A stretch of 64,000 bases of DNA from Vespertiliibacter pulmonis (GTDB lineage Bacteria > Pseudomonadota > Gammaproteobacteria > Enterobacterales > Pasteurellaceae): NCBI RefSeq assembly GCF_013377275.1, contig NZ_CP016615.1, forward strand, positions 372,001-436,000. Reading direction: 5' to 3'. This document shows, piece after piece, positions 9,175-18,998 of this stretch. Below the pieces are notes generated by a model. The model was not told the DNA's origin and searched no databases. It saw nothing but the letters and a program-made list of their open reading frames with translations. Both the position numbers and the translations under genes were made by a program. The first letter of the stretch is position 1. Each line of letters begins with the position of its first letter.

Positions 9175-10405
9175 TGCGTGCCTTCCTACGTTTGATATTA
9201 CCTTGAACTACTAAATAGTCGAAAATCGGTGCAAACAAGTTCGCAAATAAAATTGCTAACATCATACCTTCTGGATATGCTGGGTTTGCGACACGGATAA
9301 TCACACACATTACCCCAATTAAAATACCATACCACCATTTACCTTTATTGGTAAAGGCTGCTGAAACAGGGTCTGTTGCCATAAAGAACATACCAATAGC
9401 AAAACCGCCTAAAACAAGATGCCAATGCCACGGCATAGAGAACATAGCGTTTGTTTCTGAACCGATTAGATTGAATAAGGTTGCAGTTGCAGCCATACCA
9501 ATCATTACACCAGCGATAATTCTCCAAGAAGCAATACGAGCAAAAACAATAATTGCTGCACCAATCATTAATGCAAGGGTAGAAACTTCACCAATAGAGC
9601 CTGGAATATTACCTAAAAATGCATCCATCCAAGTGATTGTATCGCCTGTTGCAACGTGTTTTAGTGCTGATTGACCGCCTGTTGCCCATTGTGAAAGTGC
9701 CGTAGCACCAGAGAAACCGTCAGCAGCTGTCCAAACAAGATCACCAGAAATTTGTGCTGGATATGCAAAGAATAAGAATGCACGCCCTGCTAACGCTGGG
9801 TTCATAAAGTTCTTACCTACTCCACCAAAGACTTCTTTTGCAACAACAACACCGAATGTTGAAGCAAGAGCAACCTGCCATAACGGCACAGTCGGCGGTA
9901 ACACTAAGGCTAAAAGTATAGAAGTAACAAAGAAACCTTCATTAATTTCGTGTTTACGAATAACGGCAAATAATACTTCCCAGAAACCACCTACAATAAA
10001 TACTATTGCATAAATTGGTAAGAAGAAAATTGCGCCTAGCAACATTTTTGCCAAAACACCCGCATCTTGGTGTAATACACCAAAAGTATTTGCCAATGCA
10101 AAGTGCCAGTTATCATTGATATTATTTGCTACGTTTTGTGCAAAATCACCCATTCCCAATGCAAGAATAGACTGAGATCCCACATTATACATTCCCCAAA
10201 ACATCGCTGGAAATAATGCAAGCCATACAATAATCATCATACGTTTTGAGTCAATCGCATCACGAACATGAGAATCTTTATGGGTTACTGTTCCTGGTGT
10301 ATAAAAAAGCGTATAAGTTGCTTCAAACAATGCATACCACTTTTCATATTTTCCCCCAGGTAAAAACGCAGGTTCCATTTTTTCGAAAAGATGTTTTAAA
10401 CCCAT
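9167..10405 (-). CDS. nqrB: Na+-translocating NADH:quinone reductase subunit B
   Basis: 412 residues, multi-helix membrane subunit homologous to RnfD. The covalent FMN site is SGATALSQ with Thr235. A long cytosolic N-terminus (about 55 residues) precedes the first helix, as in the Vibrio protein, where this region and the membrane core hold riboflavin and the Na+ path. The gene starts 2 bases after the nqrA stop. All key motifs are intact. Confidence 0.96.
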   Translation of the reverse strand: MGLKHLFEKMEPAFLPGGKYEKWYALFEATYTLFYTPGTVTHKDSHVRDAIDSKRMMIIVWLALFPAMFWGMYNVGSQSILALGMGDFAQNVANNINDNWHFALANTFGVLHQDAGVLAKMLLGAIFFLPIYAIVFIVGGFWEVLFAVIRKHEINEGFFVTSILLALVLPPTVPLWQVALASTFGVVVAKEVFGGVGKNFMNPALAGRAFLFFAYPAQISGDLVWTAADGFSGATALSQWATGGQSALKHVATGDTITWMDAFLGNIPGSIGEVSTLALMIGAAIIVFARIASWRIIAGVMIGMAATATLFNLIGSETNAMFSMPWHWHLVLGGFAIGMFFMATDPVSAAFTNKGKWWYGILIGVMCVIIRVANPAYPEGMMLAILFANLFAPIFDYLVVQGNIKRRKARNG

Positions 10406-10407
10406 TT

Positions 10408-11745
10408 TTAACCTTCCTTCTCGATCTTATCTAATGTTTGACGCAAAAGAGGACCATACTCATTTTTGCCAGGACAAACAAAAGTACAAAGTGCTAAATC
10501 TTCTTCATCCAATTCCAAGCAGCCTAAAGATTGTGCTGAATCAGAATCTCCTGCACATAAATCACGTAACAATAGGGTTGGAATAATATCTAATGGTACA
10601 ACACGCTCATAAGAACCAATTGGTACCATTGCACGATGCCCGCCATTGACTGCCGAAGTGAAATTAAATAATTTCTTGCTGAAATGCCCTAATACAGTAC
10701 GAGTTATAGAAAATTTATCTGTACCTGGTGCTATCCAACCAAAAAATTCTTTTTCACGACCTTCCGCAATCACTGAAACTTGCAACGCATAACGCCCTAA
10801 ATAATCGTGAACGCCTGTAGCTTTCGCACCACTTAACACAGATCCTGAAATCACACGATTATCACCATCTTTTAACTCATTAGCGACAATACCCGATACT
10901 TTTGCACCTAATTTAGTCCGAACTAAACGTGGATTTTTCACTTGAGGACCTGCAAGAGAAATAATTCTCTCAACATCTAATTGCCCTGTAGTAAACAACT
11001 TACCAATAGCAATTACGTCTTGGTAATTTAAATACCAAACTTGTTTGTTAGCGTTTACAGGATCAATAAAATGAATATGCGTACCACTTAATCCTGCAGG
11101 ATGTGGACCAGTAAACGTTGTATTTTTTACATTTGCCACATTAACATTCAGATCTTGTGCTGAACAAAGATGAATTGTTTTTTCACCATTAAATAAACGG
11201 CTTAATACAGTTAAACCATTTACAAAATCTTGTTTATATTCATTTAATACCACCATTGGATCTGCAGCTAGTGGATTCGTATCCATTGCATTAACAAAAA
11301 TTGATGATGGTTCAGTATTTAATGCAGGTATTTTGCTAAATGGACGCGTACGAAATGCCGTCCACAAACCAGATTCCACAAGATTCTGCTTTACTTGTTC
11401 GCCAGTTAAAGATGCAAGATCTTCCATTTTATAATGGCTAAAGGTAATTTGCTCATCACCTTCAACTTTAATAACAACTGACTGAAGAATACGCTTCTCA
11501 CCACGATTAATCGCAACAATCGTACCGCTTGCAGGTGCAGTAAAAACAACCCCAGGATTCTTTTTATCTTCAAAAAGAACCTGGCCTTTTTTGACTACAT
11601 CACCTTCACGAACCTTCATTGAAGGACGCATTCCCACATACTCTTCACCAAGCACAGCAACTTCACTAACAGAATTTCCGTTATGGATTACCTGCTCAGG
11701 TTTTCCCGAAATAGGGAGATCCAAGCCTTTTTTTATTGTAATCAT
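10408..11745 (-). CDS. nqrA: Na+-translocating NADH:quinone reductase subunit A
   Basis: 445 residues, soluble cytosolic subunit, first gene of nqrABCDEF. The N-terminal barrel-sandwich region ([16 protein letters not shown], then [23 protein letters not shown]) resembles biotinyl-lipoyl folds, as expected for NqrA/RnfC-type proteins; no Fe-S ligands are present, which distinguishes it from RnfC. NqrA contributes to the ubiquinone site with NqrB. The ATG has no clear Shine-Dalgarno sequence, and a terminator-like hairpin lies only 25 bases upstream on the minus strand, so translation or read-through may be controlled. Confidence 0.96.
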   Translation of the reverse strand: MITIKKGLDLPISGKPEQVIHNGNSVSEVAVLGEEYVGMRPSMKVREGDVVKKGQVLFEDKKNPGVVFTAPASGTIVAINRGEKRILQSVVIKVEGDEQITFSHYKMEDLASLTGEQVKQNLVESGLWTAFRTRPFSKIPALNTEPSSIFVNAMDTNPLAADPMVVLNEYKQDFVNGLTVLSRLFNGEKTIHLCSAQDLNVNVANVKNTTFTGPHPAGLSGTHIHFIDPVNANKQVWYLNYQDVIAIGKLFTTGQLDVERIISLAGPQVKNPRLVRTKLGAKVSGIVANELKDGDNRVISGSVLSGAKATGVHDYLGRYALQVSVIAEGREKEFFGWIAPGTDKFSITRTVLGHFSKKLFNFTSAVNGGHRAMVPIGSYERVVPLDIIPTLLLRDLCAGDSDSAQSLGCLELDEEDLALCTFVCPGKNEYGPLLRQTLDKIEKEG

Positions 11746-12105
11746 ATTGTATGCACTACTTTTTTGGGTTAAAAAATATGATTGCAGAAAACTGCAATCG
11801 CTCTATTGAGTCATAGCTAAATTAAAAATAAATGTTGATGTCCCCACTTATTTCTACTTGCTACGTTAAGTTCTCAAATTCTGCTTTTACCTCTCTCATC
11901 GTGTAGAGATAAAAAATAACGTTTTATTATACTAGAAAAATACCTCTAAATTCTAGTTTAACCACATTTTTTTAACATTTATCACTAAAATATATGAGAA
12001 AGTTTGACTTATTTCAAATTTTGTAAAGTCCATTAAGTATAATTATCTTTTCTTATTTTCCTAAAAATTTGATACTAGTCAAAAAATTTACTTCGGAGTA
12101 GAATA
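11746..12105. other. Intergenic region between divergent nqrA and nfuA
   Basis: About 360 bases with no credible gene. On the minus strand there is a good -10 box (TATAAT, complement of roughly 11926-11931), about 150 bases of possible nqr leader, and the hairpin at 11780-11799. The nfuA-proximal part is AT-rich and contains the nfuA ribosome binding site near 12095. No recognised riboswitch consensus was found. Confidence 0.6.
11771..11799 (-). terminator. Terminator-like hairpin in the nqr leader (candidate attenuator)
   Basis: Read on the minus strand: stem GATTGCAG, loop TTTT, stem CTGCAATC (8 perfect bp), then ATATTTTTT. This has the form of an intrinsic terminator but lies in the nqrA 5' leader, 25 bases before the ATG. 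A GCAGAA further upstream in the leader (plus-strand 11879-11884) could pair with TTCTGC in the loop and 3' arm as an anti-terminator. The pairing is inference. Confidence 0.5.
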
Positions 12106-12717
12106 TTGAAAATTCCCTACACAATGGATTTCAAGATGAATATTACTATTTCAGAAGCGGCACAAAAACATTTCCGCAATTTATTAGACCAACAAGAAGA
12201 AGGCACAAATATTCGTATTTTTGTCGTTAATCCTGGTATGCCAAGTGCTGAATGCGGCGTATCTTACTGCCCATCAAATGCAGTGGAAGAAACTGATACT
12301 GAGATGAAGTTTGAACGTTTTTCTGCATTTATTGATGATGTCAGCTTACCATTTTTAGAAGATGCCGAAATTGACTACGTTACCGATACAATGGGGACCC
12401 AGCTAACAATGAAAGCCCCTAATGCGAAGATGAAAAAAGTCTCCGATGATGCCCCATTTATTGAGCGTTTAGATTATGTAATTCAAACCCAAATCAACCC
12501 GCAATTAGCAGGACATGGTGGGCGTGTTACCTTAATTGAAGTAACCGATGATAAATATGCAATTCTACAATTTGGCGGTGGTTGCAATGGCTGTTCAATG
12601 GTTGATGTAACCTTAAAAGAAGGGATCGAAAAGCAGTTGCTTAGCCTTTTCCCTGAGGAATTAGTGGGCGTAAAAGATGTAACCGAACACCAACACGGAG
12701 AACATTCTTATTACTAA
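12106..12717 (+). CDS. nfuA: Fe/S biogenesis protein NfuA
   Basis: Two domains: an N-terminal degenerate A-type scaffold domain (about residues 11-100) and a C-terminal Nfu domain with the cluster-binding pair CNGC in [19 protein letters not shown]. NfuA carries a 4Fe-4S cluster to targets under oxidative stress or iron shortage. Start choice is uncertain: TTG at 12106 has GGAG 7 bases upstream, while ATG at 12124 and ATG at 12136 lack a good site but 12136 matches the E. coli N-terminus best (MNITISEAA against MIRISDAA). I list the longest form; the mature protein is about 193-203 residues. Confidence 0.93.
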   Translation: MKIPYTMDFKMNITISEAAQKHFRNLLDQQEEGTNIRIFVVNPGMPSAECGVSYCPSNAVEETDTEMKFERFSAFIDDVSLPFLEDAEIDYVTDTMGTQLTMKAPNAKMKKVSDDAPFIERLDYVIQTQINPQLAGHGGRVTLIEVTDDKYAILQFGGGCNGCSMVDVTLKEGIEKQLLSLFPEELVGVKDVTEHQHGEHSYY

Positions 12718-12724
12718 TAAAAGC

Positions 12725-12777
12725 AAGCGGTAAGATATTGAGCAATATTTGCAATGTTAACCTTTATCCTACCGCTT
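12725..12777. terminator. USS-arm hairpin between convergent nfuA and pflA
   Basis: AAGCGGTA at 12725-12732 pairs with TACCGCTT at 12770-12777 around an AT-rich loop of about 37 bases. It is the only structure between two convergent genes and may end both, though no long T-run follows. Confidence 0.5.
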
Positions 12778-12786
12778 ATTTCTCGA

Positions 12787-13524
12787 TTAATATTTTACCG
12801 TATGTCCGTAGCTTTCTAAAATTCCCTTGATATGCTCCAAACTCTCTTTTGATGGTGGTTCAACGTCTTTCAGTTCATACTCATAGCCCAATGTTTCCCA
12901 TTTATGAGCCCCTAAGCGGTGGTAAAGGAGCAACTCTACTTTTTCAATATTCCGCATTCCTTCAATAAATTTTCCCAAACGATGAACGGAATCATCATCG
13001 TCTGTATAACCTGGTACAACAACATAACGAATCCACGTTCTCTGATTACGTTTTTCTAAATAACGAGCAAAAGCTAAGGTACGCTTATTTGGTACACCAA
13101 TCAAATCTTGATGAATTTCATCATTCAGCTGCTTTAAATCTAGTAAGACTAAATCCGTATAGTCAATCATTTCATCAATGACGTCATTATAATGACGCAC
13201 AAAACCATTCGTATCTAAACAAGTGCTTATCCCCTCAGCTTTACAGGCTTTAAACCAATCTCGCACAAATTCTGCTTGCAACACCGCTTCTCCTCCTGAT
13301 GCAGTTACGCCTCCACCTGTTGCTCGCATAAAATGTTTATAAGTTACAACCTCTTTCATCAATTCTTCTACGCTGATTTCTTTTCCATCATCAAGATCCC
13401 ACGTATCTCGATTATGGCAATATTTACAACGCATTAAACAACCTTGTAAAAAAAGAATAAAACGAATACCAGGACCATCAACCGTCCCTGCAGATTCAAA
13501 AGAGTGATAACGCCCTATTGACAT
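12787..13524 (-). CDS. pflA: Pyruvate formate-lyase 1-activating enzyme PflA
   Basis: 245 residues, full length. The radical-SAM cluster motif CMRCKYCHN (CxxxCxxC) lies near residues 30-37 after [11 protein letters not shown], and the glycine-rich SAM loop [11 protein letters not shown] follows. It generates the glycyl radical on PflB. It is on the same strand as pflB but about 1.4 kb away, separated by an adenosylhomocysteinase-like gene; in related bacteria pflA usually sits next to pflB. Confidence 0.95.
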   Translation of the reverse strand: MSIGRYHSFESAGTVDGPGIRFILFLQGCLMRCKYCHNRDTWDLDDGKEISVEELMKEVVTYKHFMRATGGGVTASGGEAVLQAEFVRDWFKACKAEGISTCLDTNGFVRHYNDVIDEMIDYTDLVLLDLKQLNDEIHQDLIGVPNKRTLAFARYLEKRNQRTWIRYVVVPGYTDDDDSVHRLGKFIEGMRNIEKVELLLYHRLGAHKWETLGYEYELKDVEPPSKESLEHIKGILESYGHTVKY

Positions 13525-13574
13525 ATATTTTCCTTAGCTATATCAAAAGCTATGCAAAAAATCATTGTAAACTC

Positions 13575-13583
13575 ACCGCTTGT
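13575..13583 (-). repeat. Uptake signal sequence (perfect 9-mer) between pflA and its upstream gene
   Basis: ACCGCTTGT, the complement of the Apl-type USS core, in the 85-base gap upstream of pflA. It is unpaired here, so it is not part of a terminator hairpin. Confidence 0.8.
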
Positions 13584-13609
13584 ATTGGCTATTGCTAGTG
13601 ATAAAACAG

Positions 13610-14713
13610 TTATAAAACGGTTTCCCATACTTTTTTTGGTAATAAATAAACTCCATTTTCAGCTTGCTCACCTGCCCCAACAATATAACCTATCCCACTT
13701 GCCATTACGGCTAAAGTTACGTCAAATGCATTTAAACTATCACCATAGCCTGCCGTTAAATTAAACATTGATCCATCTGCCAACAAATAAATAATTTTTC
13801 CCTCAATTTGATAGGCATTGATATACGGCATCGGCTCAGACATTGGATAATTTTTTAAGAATGCCACATCCACTTCTTCTGCAACGTGTCCAACATTTAA
13901 AATAAATACCCCCGATTTTGCCTGCTCTAGTAAGGCTTTTGACAGTACATTTTTTGCTCCTGTTGCCGTTGCAATAATATCAGCTAAACCGACCGCTTGT
14001 TCTAATGGCATTACCTGCCAACCATCATATTCTGCTTGTAAAGCTCGAGCTTTATCAATTTCAGCAATAATCACTTTTCCACCATAGGCTTTAGCGGAAT
14101 GCGCAACACCTTGCCCAACAAGCCCATAACCAATTACTACGACTGTTTTTTCGTGTAAGGTTAAATGGGTAGTATCAAAAAAGGTATGCCACGCAGTCAG
14201 CCCTACCATATGGCGATTATGCAACCCCTCTTTAACTGGTAAATCGTCCCAGTTAAAAATTGGATAATTTGGCGTTAAACCATTCAACCGACTCACTCCA
14301 GACCCTGTGGCTTCCAGCCCTGCTTTAACATTGGTTTGTAATTTTTCAGAATGAATTAACGTTGTAAGATCTGCTCCCATTTCACATAAATGGGTCGGGT
14401 TCCACACTATCGCTTCACGAAAGCTCTCGTGCCAATTCTCTTGGCTCATATTTCTCCAAGCTTTCGCCTCTGCCCCACATTTTACCAAATAATCCACAAC
14501 ATCATTTTGCACCGTGGTTGGATTACAGGTAGTTAAAAATACTTTCGCCCCTTTATCTAACAGCCCTTTTACAAGCGGTGCCATTTTTAAATCTAAGTGC
14601 ATATTACAGGCTAAACGGATATGAGAAAGATCAGGCAATTTTTCAACAGCCCATTTTGTTCTCACCATATTTAATTCAGCCCACGCAAGTTCAGCAGAAA
14701 AGTTTTTGTACAT
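13610..14713 (-). CDS. Adenosylhomocysteinase-like NAD-binding protein, non-canonical
   Basis: 367 residues with the overall plan of S-adenosylhomocysteine hydrolase but about 65-100 shorter. The NAD-binding Rossmann loop GYGLVGQG (195-202), NVGH (273-276) and an N-terminal His39 match the family. By eye the substrate and catalytic positions are replaced: the DDGGD motif reads CEMGAD (110-115), the Glu of the EETTTG segment reads Ala (134-138 region), and the KxxxDN motif reads KEGLHN (161-166), losing the catalytic Lys and Asp. The C-terminal Lys/Tyr tail that closes the NAD site is missing. It is unlikely to be an ordinary SahH; Pasteurellaceae normally use Pfs/LuxS for AdoHcy. Its place between pflB and pflA, same strand, is unusual. 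True substrate unknown. Confidence 0.75.
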   Translation of the reverse strand: MYKNFSAELAWAELNMVRTKWAVEKLPDLSHIRLACNMHLDLKMAPLVKGLLDKGAKVFLTTCNPTTVQNDVVDYLVKCGAEAKAWRNMSQENWHESFREAIVWNPTHLCEMGADLTTLIHSEKLQTNVKAGLEATGSGVSRLNGLTPNYPIFNWDDLPVKEGLHNRHMVGLTAWHTFFDTTHLTLHEKTVVVIGYGLVGQGVAHSAKAYGGKVIIAEIDKARALQAEYDGWQVMPLEQAVGLADIIATATGAKNVLSKALLEQAKSGVFILNVGHVAEEVDVAFLKNYPMSEPMPYINAYQIEGKIIYLLADGSMFNLTAGYGDSLNAFDVTLAVMASGIGYIVGAGEQAENGVYLLPKKVWETVL

Positions 14714-14849
14714 TGTTATTACCCCCTATTTACTTTAAGAACAATAATAGTCTACTACAAATTCATACTTATCAATACTCTAGGAACTATCAACTAAAAT
14801 AGATAATTTACTAGATACATTTATTTCTTGAATTATCCCATCATAAAAA
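14714..14849. other. Spacer between pflB terminator and adenosylhomocysteinase-like gene
   Basis: About 135 AT-rich bases upstream of the SahH-like gene, after the pflB terminator. A separate promoter is expected here because the terminator should stop most pflB transcripts. No clear operator was recognised. Confidence 0.4.
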
Positions 14850-14874
14850 AACCGCTTATAAACAAGCGGTTTTA
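14847..14874 (-). terminator. Rho-independent terminator of pflB built from paired USS
   Basis: AAACCGCTT (14850-14858) and AAGCGGTTT (14865-14873) form a 9-bp stem with a 6-base loop. Read on the minus strand the second arm runs into seven Ts. The arm at 14863-14871 is a perfect ACAAGCGGT uptake signal. It lies 17 bases after the pflB stop. Confidence 0.88.
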
Positions 14875-14890
14875 AATTTATTTACAATAA

Positions 14891-17215
14891 TTAAATACTT
14901 TGAGTAAACGTCCGAGTAATGACATCTTGTTGTTGCTCTTTAGTTAAAGAATTAAAACGCACAGCGTAGCCTGATACACGAATCGTTAATTGCGGGTATT
15001 TTTCAGGGTTTTCCATTGCATCTAACAACATTTCACGATTCATTACATTTACATTTAAATGCTGTCCGCCTTCAATGTCCGTTTCGTGGTGGAAATAACC
15101 GTCCATTAGCCCTGCTAAGTTACGTTTTTGTGCCTCTAAATCTTTACCTAACGCATTTGGTACGATTGAGAAAGTATAAGAAATACCATCTTTCGCAAAG
15201 GCAAATGGTAACTTAGCCACTGAAGTTAAAGAGGATACTGCCCCTTTTTGATCACGCCCGTGCATTGGGTTTGCGCCCGGTCCAAATGGTGCACCGCTAC
15301 GGCGACCATCTGGGGTATTACCTGTTTTTTTACCATAGACCACATTTGAAGTAATCGTTAAGATCGATTGCGTTGGCGTTGCATCACGGTAAGTGCCTAA
15401 TTTTTGGATTTTCTTCATAAAGCGTTCAACTAAATCGCAGGCAATATCATCTACACGATTATCGTTATTACCAAATTGTGGGTATTCCCCTTCAACCTCA
15501 AAATCCACCGCAATATTTTTTGCGATACCAACAACCTCACCTGCTTTATTTTTGATTTCAATATCGCCACGCACAGGTTTAACTTTAGCGTATTTAATCG
15601 CAGAAAGTGAATCTGCTGCCACTGAAAGTCCTGCAATACCACACGCCATTGTGCGGAATACATCACGGTCGTGCAGTGCCATCAATGCCGCTTCATAACA
15701 ATATTTATCGTGCATAAAGTGGATAATATTCAATGCCGTTACATACTGTTTTGCCAGCCAATCCATAAAGCTATCTAAGCGAGCCATTACCTCATCATAA
15801 TCTAAATATTCGCTCATTATCGGCTCTGATTTAGGACCAACTTGATCGCCTGATTTCTCGTCTACACCACCATTGATTGCGTATAATAAGGTTTTAGCTA
15901 AGTTTGCTCTTGCCCCGAAGAATTGCATCATTTTACCAACAACCATTGGGCTTACACAGCAAGCGATTGCATAGTCATCACTTTGGAAATCAGGACGCAT
16001 TAAATCATCGTTTTCATATTGCACCGATGATGTCTCAATAGAAACTTTTGCAGCATAATGTTTAAAACTTTCAGGTAAATTTTCAGACCAAAGAATGGTT
16101 AAATTTGGTTCAGGTGATGGCCCCATTGTGTACAGAGTATGCAGTAAACGGAAACTGTTTTTCGTTACTAACGTACGCCCATCTAACCCCATACCTGCAA
16201 AACTTTCCGTTGCCCACATTGGATCGCCAGAGAAAAGTTGATCATATTCAGGGGTGCGTAAGAAACGAACCATACGCAATTTCATTACAAGATGATCCAT
16301 CAATTCTTGAGCATCTTGCTCAGTAATTTTTCCGAGTTTTAAATCACGCTCAATGTACACATCTAAGAAGGTGGAAACTCGCCCAAACGACATTGCCGCT
16401 CCATTTTGCGATTTTACTGCAGCGAGATAAGCAAAATAAGTCCACTGAACCGCTTCTTGCGCATTCATTGCGGGTTGAGAAATATCAAAGCCATAGCTTG
16501 CTGCCATTTCTTTCATTTGCCCTAATGCACGGTGCTGCTCTGCAATTTCTTCACGCAGTTGAATAGTCGCTTGAATATCTTCACCACTTTCTAATTTCTC
16601 CTGCAAGGAATTAAATTGGTTTAATTTATCTTGCATTAAGAAATCTGCACCATACAGCGCCATACGGCGATAATCACCGATAATACGCCCACGACCATAA
16701 GCATCAGGCAAACCTGTAATTATTCCTGATTTACGGCAACGTAAAATATCTGGAGTATAAACATCAAATACCCCTTGATTGTGGGTTTTACGATATTCTG
16801 TGAAAATTTTTTCAATCTCTGGGCTTAATTCACGGTTATAAACGTTACACGAGCCTTTCACCATATTGATCCCACCAAATGGCATAATGGCTCGTTTTAA
16901 CGGAGCATCTGTTTGCAACCCGACAATTTTTTCTAAGGTTTTATTGATATAACCAGCGCCGTGAGAAGTAATAGTAGAAGGTGTTTCGCTATCAATATCA
17001 TAAGGTTCGTGCGTTTTGTTTTCGACCTTAATCTTTTCCATCACTTCTGCCCAAAGCTGTTGAGTTGCTTCGGTTGCATCTGCAAGGAAAGATTCATCGC
17101 CTTCATAAGGCGTATAATTTGCTTGAATGAAATCACGCACATTAACGCTAGTTTGCCATTCGCCGGGAGCGAAGCCTTCCCAAGCCTGTAATTGTGCTTT
17201 TGTTAATTGAGTCAT
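14891..17215 (-). CDS. pflB: Formate C-acetyltransferase (pyruvate formate-lyase) PflB
   Basis: 774 residues. The catalytic cysteine pair is Cys419-Cys420 (IACCVSPM) and the glycyl-radical site is Gly749 in RVSGYAVRF near the C-terminus. It converts pyruvate and CoA to acetyl-CoA and formate under anaerobic conditions. No focA formate channel gene lies upstream, unlike the usual focA-pflB pair; the region upstream holds an FNR box at 17417-17430 instead. The length and N-terminus match PflB rather than the longer PflD or TdcE variants, although TdcE is close in sequence. Confidence 0.96.
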   Translation of the reverse strand: MTQLTKAQLQAWEGFAPGEWQTSVNVRDFIQANYTPYEGDESFLADATEATQQLWAEVMEKIKVENKTHEPYDIDSETPSTITSHGAGYINKTLEKIVGLQTDAPLKRAIMPFGGINMVKGSCNVYNRELSPEIEKIFTEYRKTHNQGVFDVYTPDILRCRKSGIITGLPDAYGRGRIIGDYRRMALYGADFLMQDKLNQFNSLQEKLESGEDIQATIQLREEIAEQHRALGQMKEMAASYGFDISQPAMNAQEAVQWTYFAYLAAVKSQNGAAMSFGRVSTFLDVYIERDLKLGKITEQDAQELMDHLVMKLRMVRFLRTPEYDQLFSGDPMWATESFAGMGLDGRTLVTKNSFRLLHTLYTMGPSPEPNLTILWSENLPESFKHYAAKVSIETSSVQYENDDLMRPDFQSDDYAIACCVSPMVVGKMMQFFGARANLAKTLLYAINGGVDEKSGDQVGPKSEPIMSEYLDYDEVMARLDSFMDWLAKQYVTALNIIHFMHDKYCYEAALMALHDRDVFRTMACGIAGLSVAADSLSAIKYAKVKPVRGDIEIKNKAGEVVGIAKNIAVDFEVEGEYPQFGNNDNRVDDIACDLVERFMKKIQKLGTYRDATPTQSILTITSNVVYGKKTGNTPDGRRSGAPFGPGANPMHGRDQKGAVSSLTSVAKLPFAFAKDGISYTFSIVPNALGKDLEAQKRNLAGLMDGYFHHETDIEGGQHLNVNVMNREMLLDAMENPEKYPQLTIRVSGYAVRFNSLTKEQQQDVITRTFTQSI

Positions 17216-17416
17216 TTTAAGTCCTTTATTTAAAGTGAGTAAATTAGGGATACAAACGGTAAGTTAGAGTAAAATTGATATCACAAAGGATTCCAATACT
17301 AAAAAAACACAAATCATAATAAATTTGAAATTTTATAAATTTTGTTGAATTATAGATCTGTAATCCTACTCATTAAATAACTTACTCTCATAAAATAAAT
17401 AAACTAGACACTTCTT

Positions 17417-17430
17417 TTGATTTACATCAA
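17417..17430. promoter_or_regulatory. FNR box upstream of pflB
   Basis: TTGATTTACATCAA matches the FNR consensus TTGAT-N4-ATCAA exactly. It lies about 200 bases before pflB (minus) and 71 bases before the YqaA-family gene (plus). A TATTTT at roughly 17392-17397 on the minus strand is placed as a -10 box for a class II FNR-activated pflB promoter; that placement is inference. Confidence 0.85.
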
Positions 17431-17500
17431 AATTAGCCTACCGAATAAATAATAAACATACTAAACTCAAACATAAATTTTACAGAGATATTACAAACCA

Positions 17501-17974
17501 ATGCTTGATTACTTCACTTCTTTTTTTAGCTTATTCTTTTCTGCAGAAAATCAACTGTGGATAATGTTTCTCAGCGCTTTTTTAAGTGCCACTATTTTGC
17601 CAGGAAATTCCGAAATTATTTTTAGTACATTATTGACTCAACATTTACTTATCGGACAAAACAACCTAACGCTTACGCTCTTTATAATAGCCACCGTAGG
17701 CAATAGCTTAGGGAGTTTAACCACTTATTTAATGGCTCGCCTTATTCCTAAACCGCTAAATGAAAGCACTACAGTACGCTGGGCATTACAACAAAGTGAA
17801 AAATATGGGGGGTGGCTATTACTATTGAGTTGGCTGCCTGTTATCGGTGATATTCTATGCGGTGTTGCTGGTTGGTTACGGCTTAATTTCTGGCAAAGTG
17901 TATTATTTATCACACTAGGTAAAGCGATCCGTTATGGGCTTTTATGGTGGGGTATAGCGACATTCCTGCCTTAA
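17501..17974 (+). CDS. YqaA-family (DedA/VTT-like) inner membrane protein
   Basis: 157 residues with about four hydrophobic segments. Features typical of the YqaA branch of the SNARE-associated/DedA superfamily are visible: GNSEIIFSTLL near residue 34, the re-entrant GNSLGSLTTYLMARL, and a C-terminal WLPVIGDILCGVAGWLR. DedA-type proteins help move lipids or maintain envelope energetics; the function of YqaA itself is not settled. The start has a poor ribosome site but agrees with family length. It ends 41 bases before the nudE start and probably shares its transcript. Confidence 0.85.
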   Translation: MLDYFTSFFSLFFSAENQLWIMFLSAFLSATILPGNSEIIFSTLLTQHLLIGQNNLTLTLFIIATVGNSLGSLTTYLMARLIPKPLNESTTVRWALQQSEKYGGWLLLLSWLPVIGDILCGVAGWLRLNFWQSVLFITLGKAIRYGLLWWGIATFLP

Positions 17975-18015
17975 ACAACTATAATCAAACGACTTATTAT
18001 TGTGAGAAAATACCA

Positions 18016-18561
18016 ATGTCAAAACAGTTACCTGAAATTCTCAACATCTCAACCCTTGCTAAAACCAAGATTTTTGAAGTACAAGCGGTTGATTTACGTT
18101 TTTCAAATGGGGAAGAACGTACCTACGAACGCTTAACACCACAACGCCGTTCATCTGTGATGATTATTCCGATTTATAATGACCAACTTATTTTTATCAA
18201 AGAATACGCGGTAGGCTCGGAACGTTACGAATTAACCTTTCCGAAAGGGCTTGTTGATCACGGCGAACAACCAATTGAAAGTGCCAACCGTGAATTACAA
18301 GAAGAAATTGGCTTCGGCGCAAAAAACTTACAGCCACTACGCTCCTTGTATAGTGGACCAAGCCATATGTATGGTTTACTACATCTATTTATTGCACAAG
18401 ATCTCTATCCTGCGAAACTCACTGGCGATGAACCTGAACCATTAGAAATTATCTATTACCCGTTAGCTGATATAGATAAACTTCTCGCTGATCCAAATTT
18501 TTCTGAATCTCGCAACCTTTCTGCCCTATTTCTGTTAAAGGAATTTCTCAATGGAAAATAA
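18016..18561 (+). CDS. nudE: ADP compounds hydrolase NudE
   Basis: 181 residues from ATG 18016; an upstream in-frame extension overlapping the previous gene is not needed, and E. coli NudE starts with the same MSK. The Nudix box is GLVDHGEQPIESANRELQEE followed by IGFG, fitting Gx5Ex7REUxEExGU. The family hydrolyses ADP-ribose, Ap3A, NADH and similar ADP-linked compounds to AMP. The segment SNGEERTYER and the C-terminal ESRNLSALFLLKEFL are close to E. coli NudE, so this is favoured over NudF. A perfect USS lies at 18081-18089. It overlaps the next gene by 11 bases. Confidence 0.93.
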   Translation: MSKQLPEILNISTLAKTKIFEVQAVDLRFSNGEERTYERLTPQRRSSVMIIPIYNDQLIFIKEYAVGSERYELTFPKGLVDHGEQPIESANRELQEEIGFGAKNLQPLRSLYSGPSHMYGLLHLFIAQDLYPAKLTGDEPEPLEIIYYPLADIDKLLADPNFSESRNLSALFLLKEFLNGK

Positions 18562-18940
18562 ACGCATTCTCTGGCTTTTTCCACTACTGACACAACTGGT
18601 TTTAACCCTCTTTCTACCATTTTTTAATAGCTTCACCCTCAGTAATTTAGGGTATATTGCTCTATTTGCCACCTTACCTGCATTTTACTTTGCGTTAGTT
18701 TGTCTGCGATACAAATTTCATCAACGTAATCTCATTCAAATTGCCTTTTGGTCTGGTGCAATCAATTTTCTCAACACACTGATTTTTTTCTCGATATTAT
18801 CTGCAATCGAGCCATTACAAACACAAATTTCTCTTTGGGAAAATACAATTGCTATTATTGCTTACGCCTTAATGTTTGCCTTAACGGCTATTATGTATTC
18901 GCTGGTCATTTTACGGATATTTTTACCAAAGAACATTTGA
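18551..18940 (+). CDS. Small four-helix membrane protein, unknown function
   Basis: 129 residues with four hydrophobic segments (about 8-24, 31-49, 60-80 and 97-122) and a basic N-terminus (MENKR). It overlaps the nudE stop by 11 bases and precedes cysQ by 58, so it belongs to the nudE-x-cysQ transcript. I do not recognise a named family. Hydrophobic codons are used at the same AT level as the neighbours, giving no sign of transfer. An envelope role is the most that can be said. Confidence 0.75.
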   Translation: MENKRILWLFPLLTQLVLTLFLPFFNSFTLSNLGYIALFATLPAFYFALVCLRYKFHQRNLIQIAFWSGAINFLNTLIFFSILSAIEPLQTQISLWENTIAIIAYALMFALTAIMYSLVILRIFLPKNI

Positions 18941-18998
18941 TTTACTTTTTCGCTAGCGTATTATTGAGCCTATTATTTATGATGACAACGGAGTGCCA

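Noticed and set aside
9348-9674. Open frame of about 108 codons on the plus strand inside nqrB
   Set aside because: It lies fully within a well-conserved gene on the other strand, has no ribosome site, and its Ala/Ile-rich protein is what the complement of a membrane gene gives.
11800-11930. A lysine or other metabolite riboswitch in the nqr leader
   Set aside because: The stretch AGAGGTAAAAGCAGA on the minus strand looks a little like the lysine riboswitch opening, but the required downstream helices and loop motifs are missing.
17944-18015. Longer NudE start overlapping the YqaA-family gene
   Set aside because: The extra 24 residues are not in the family and the ATG at 18016 gives the correct N-terminus MSKQLPEIL.
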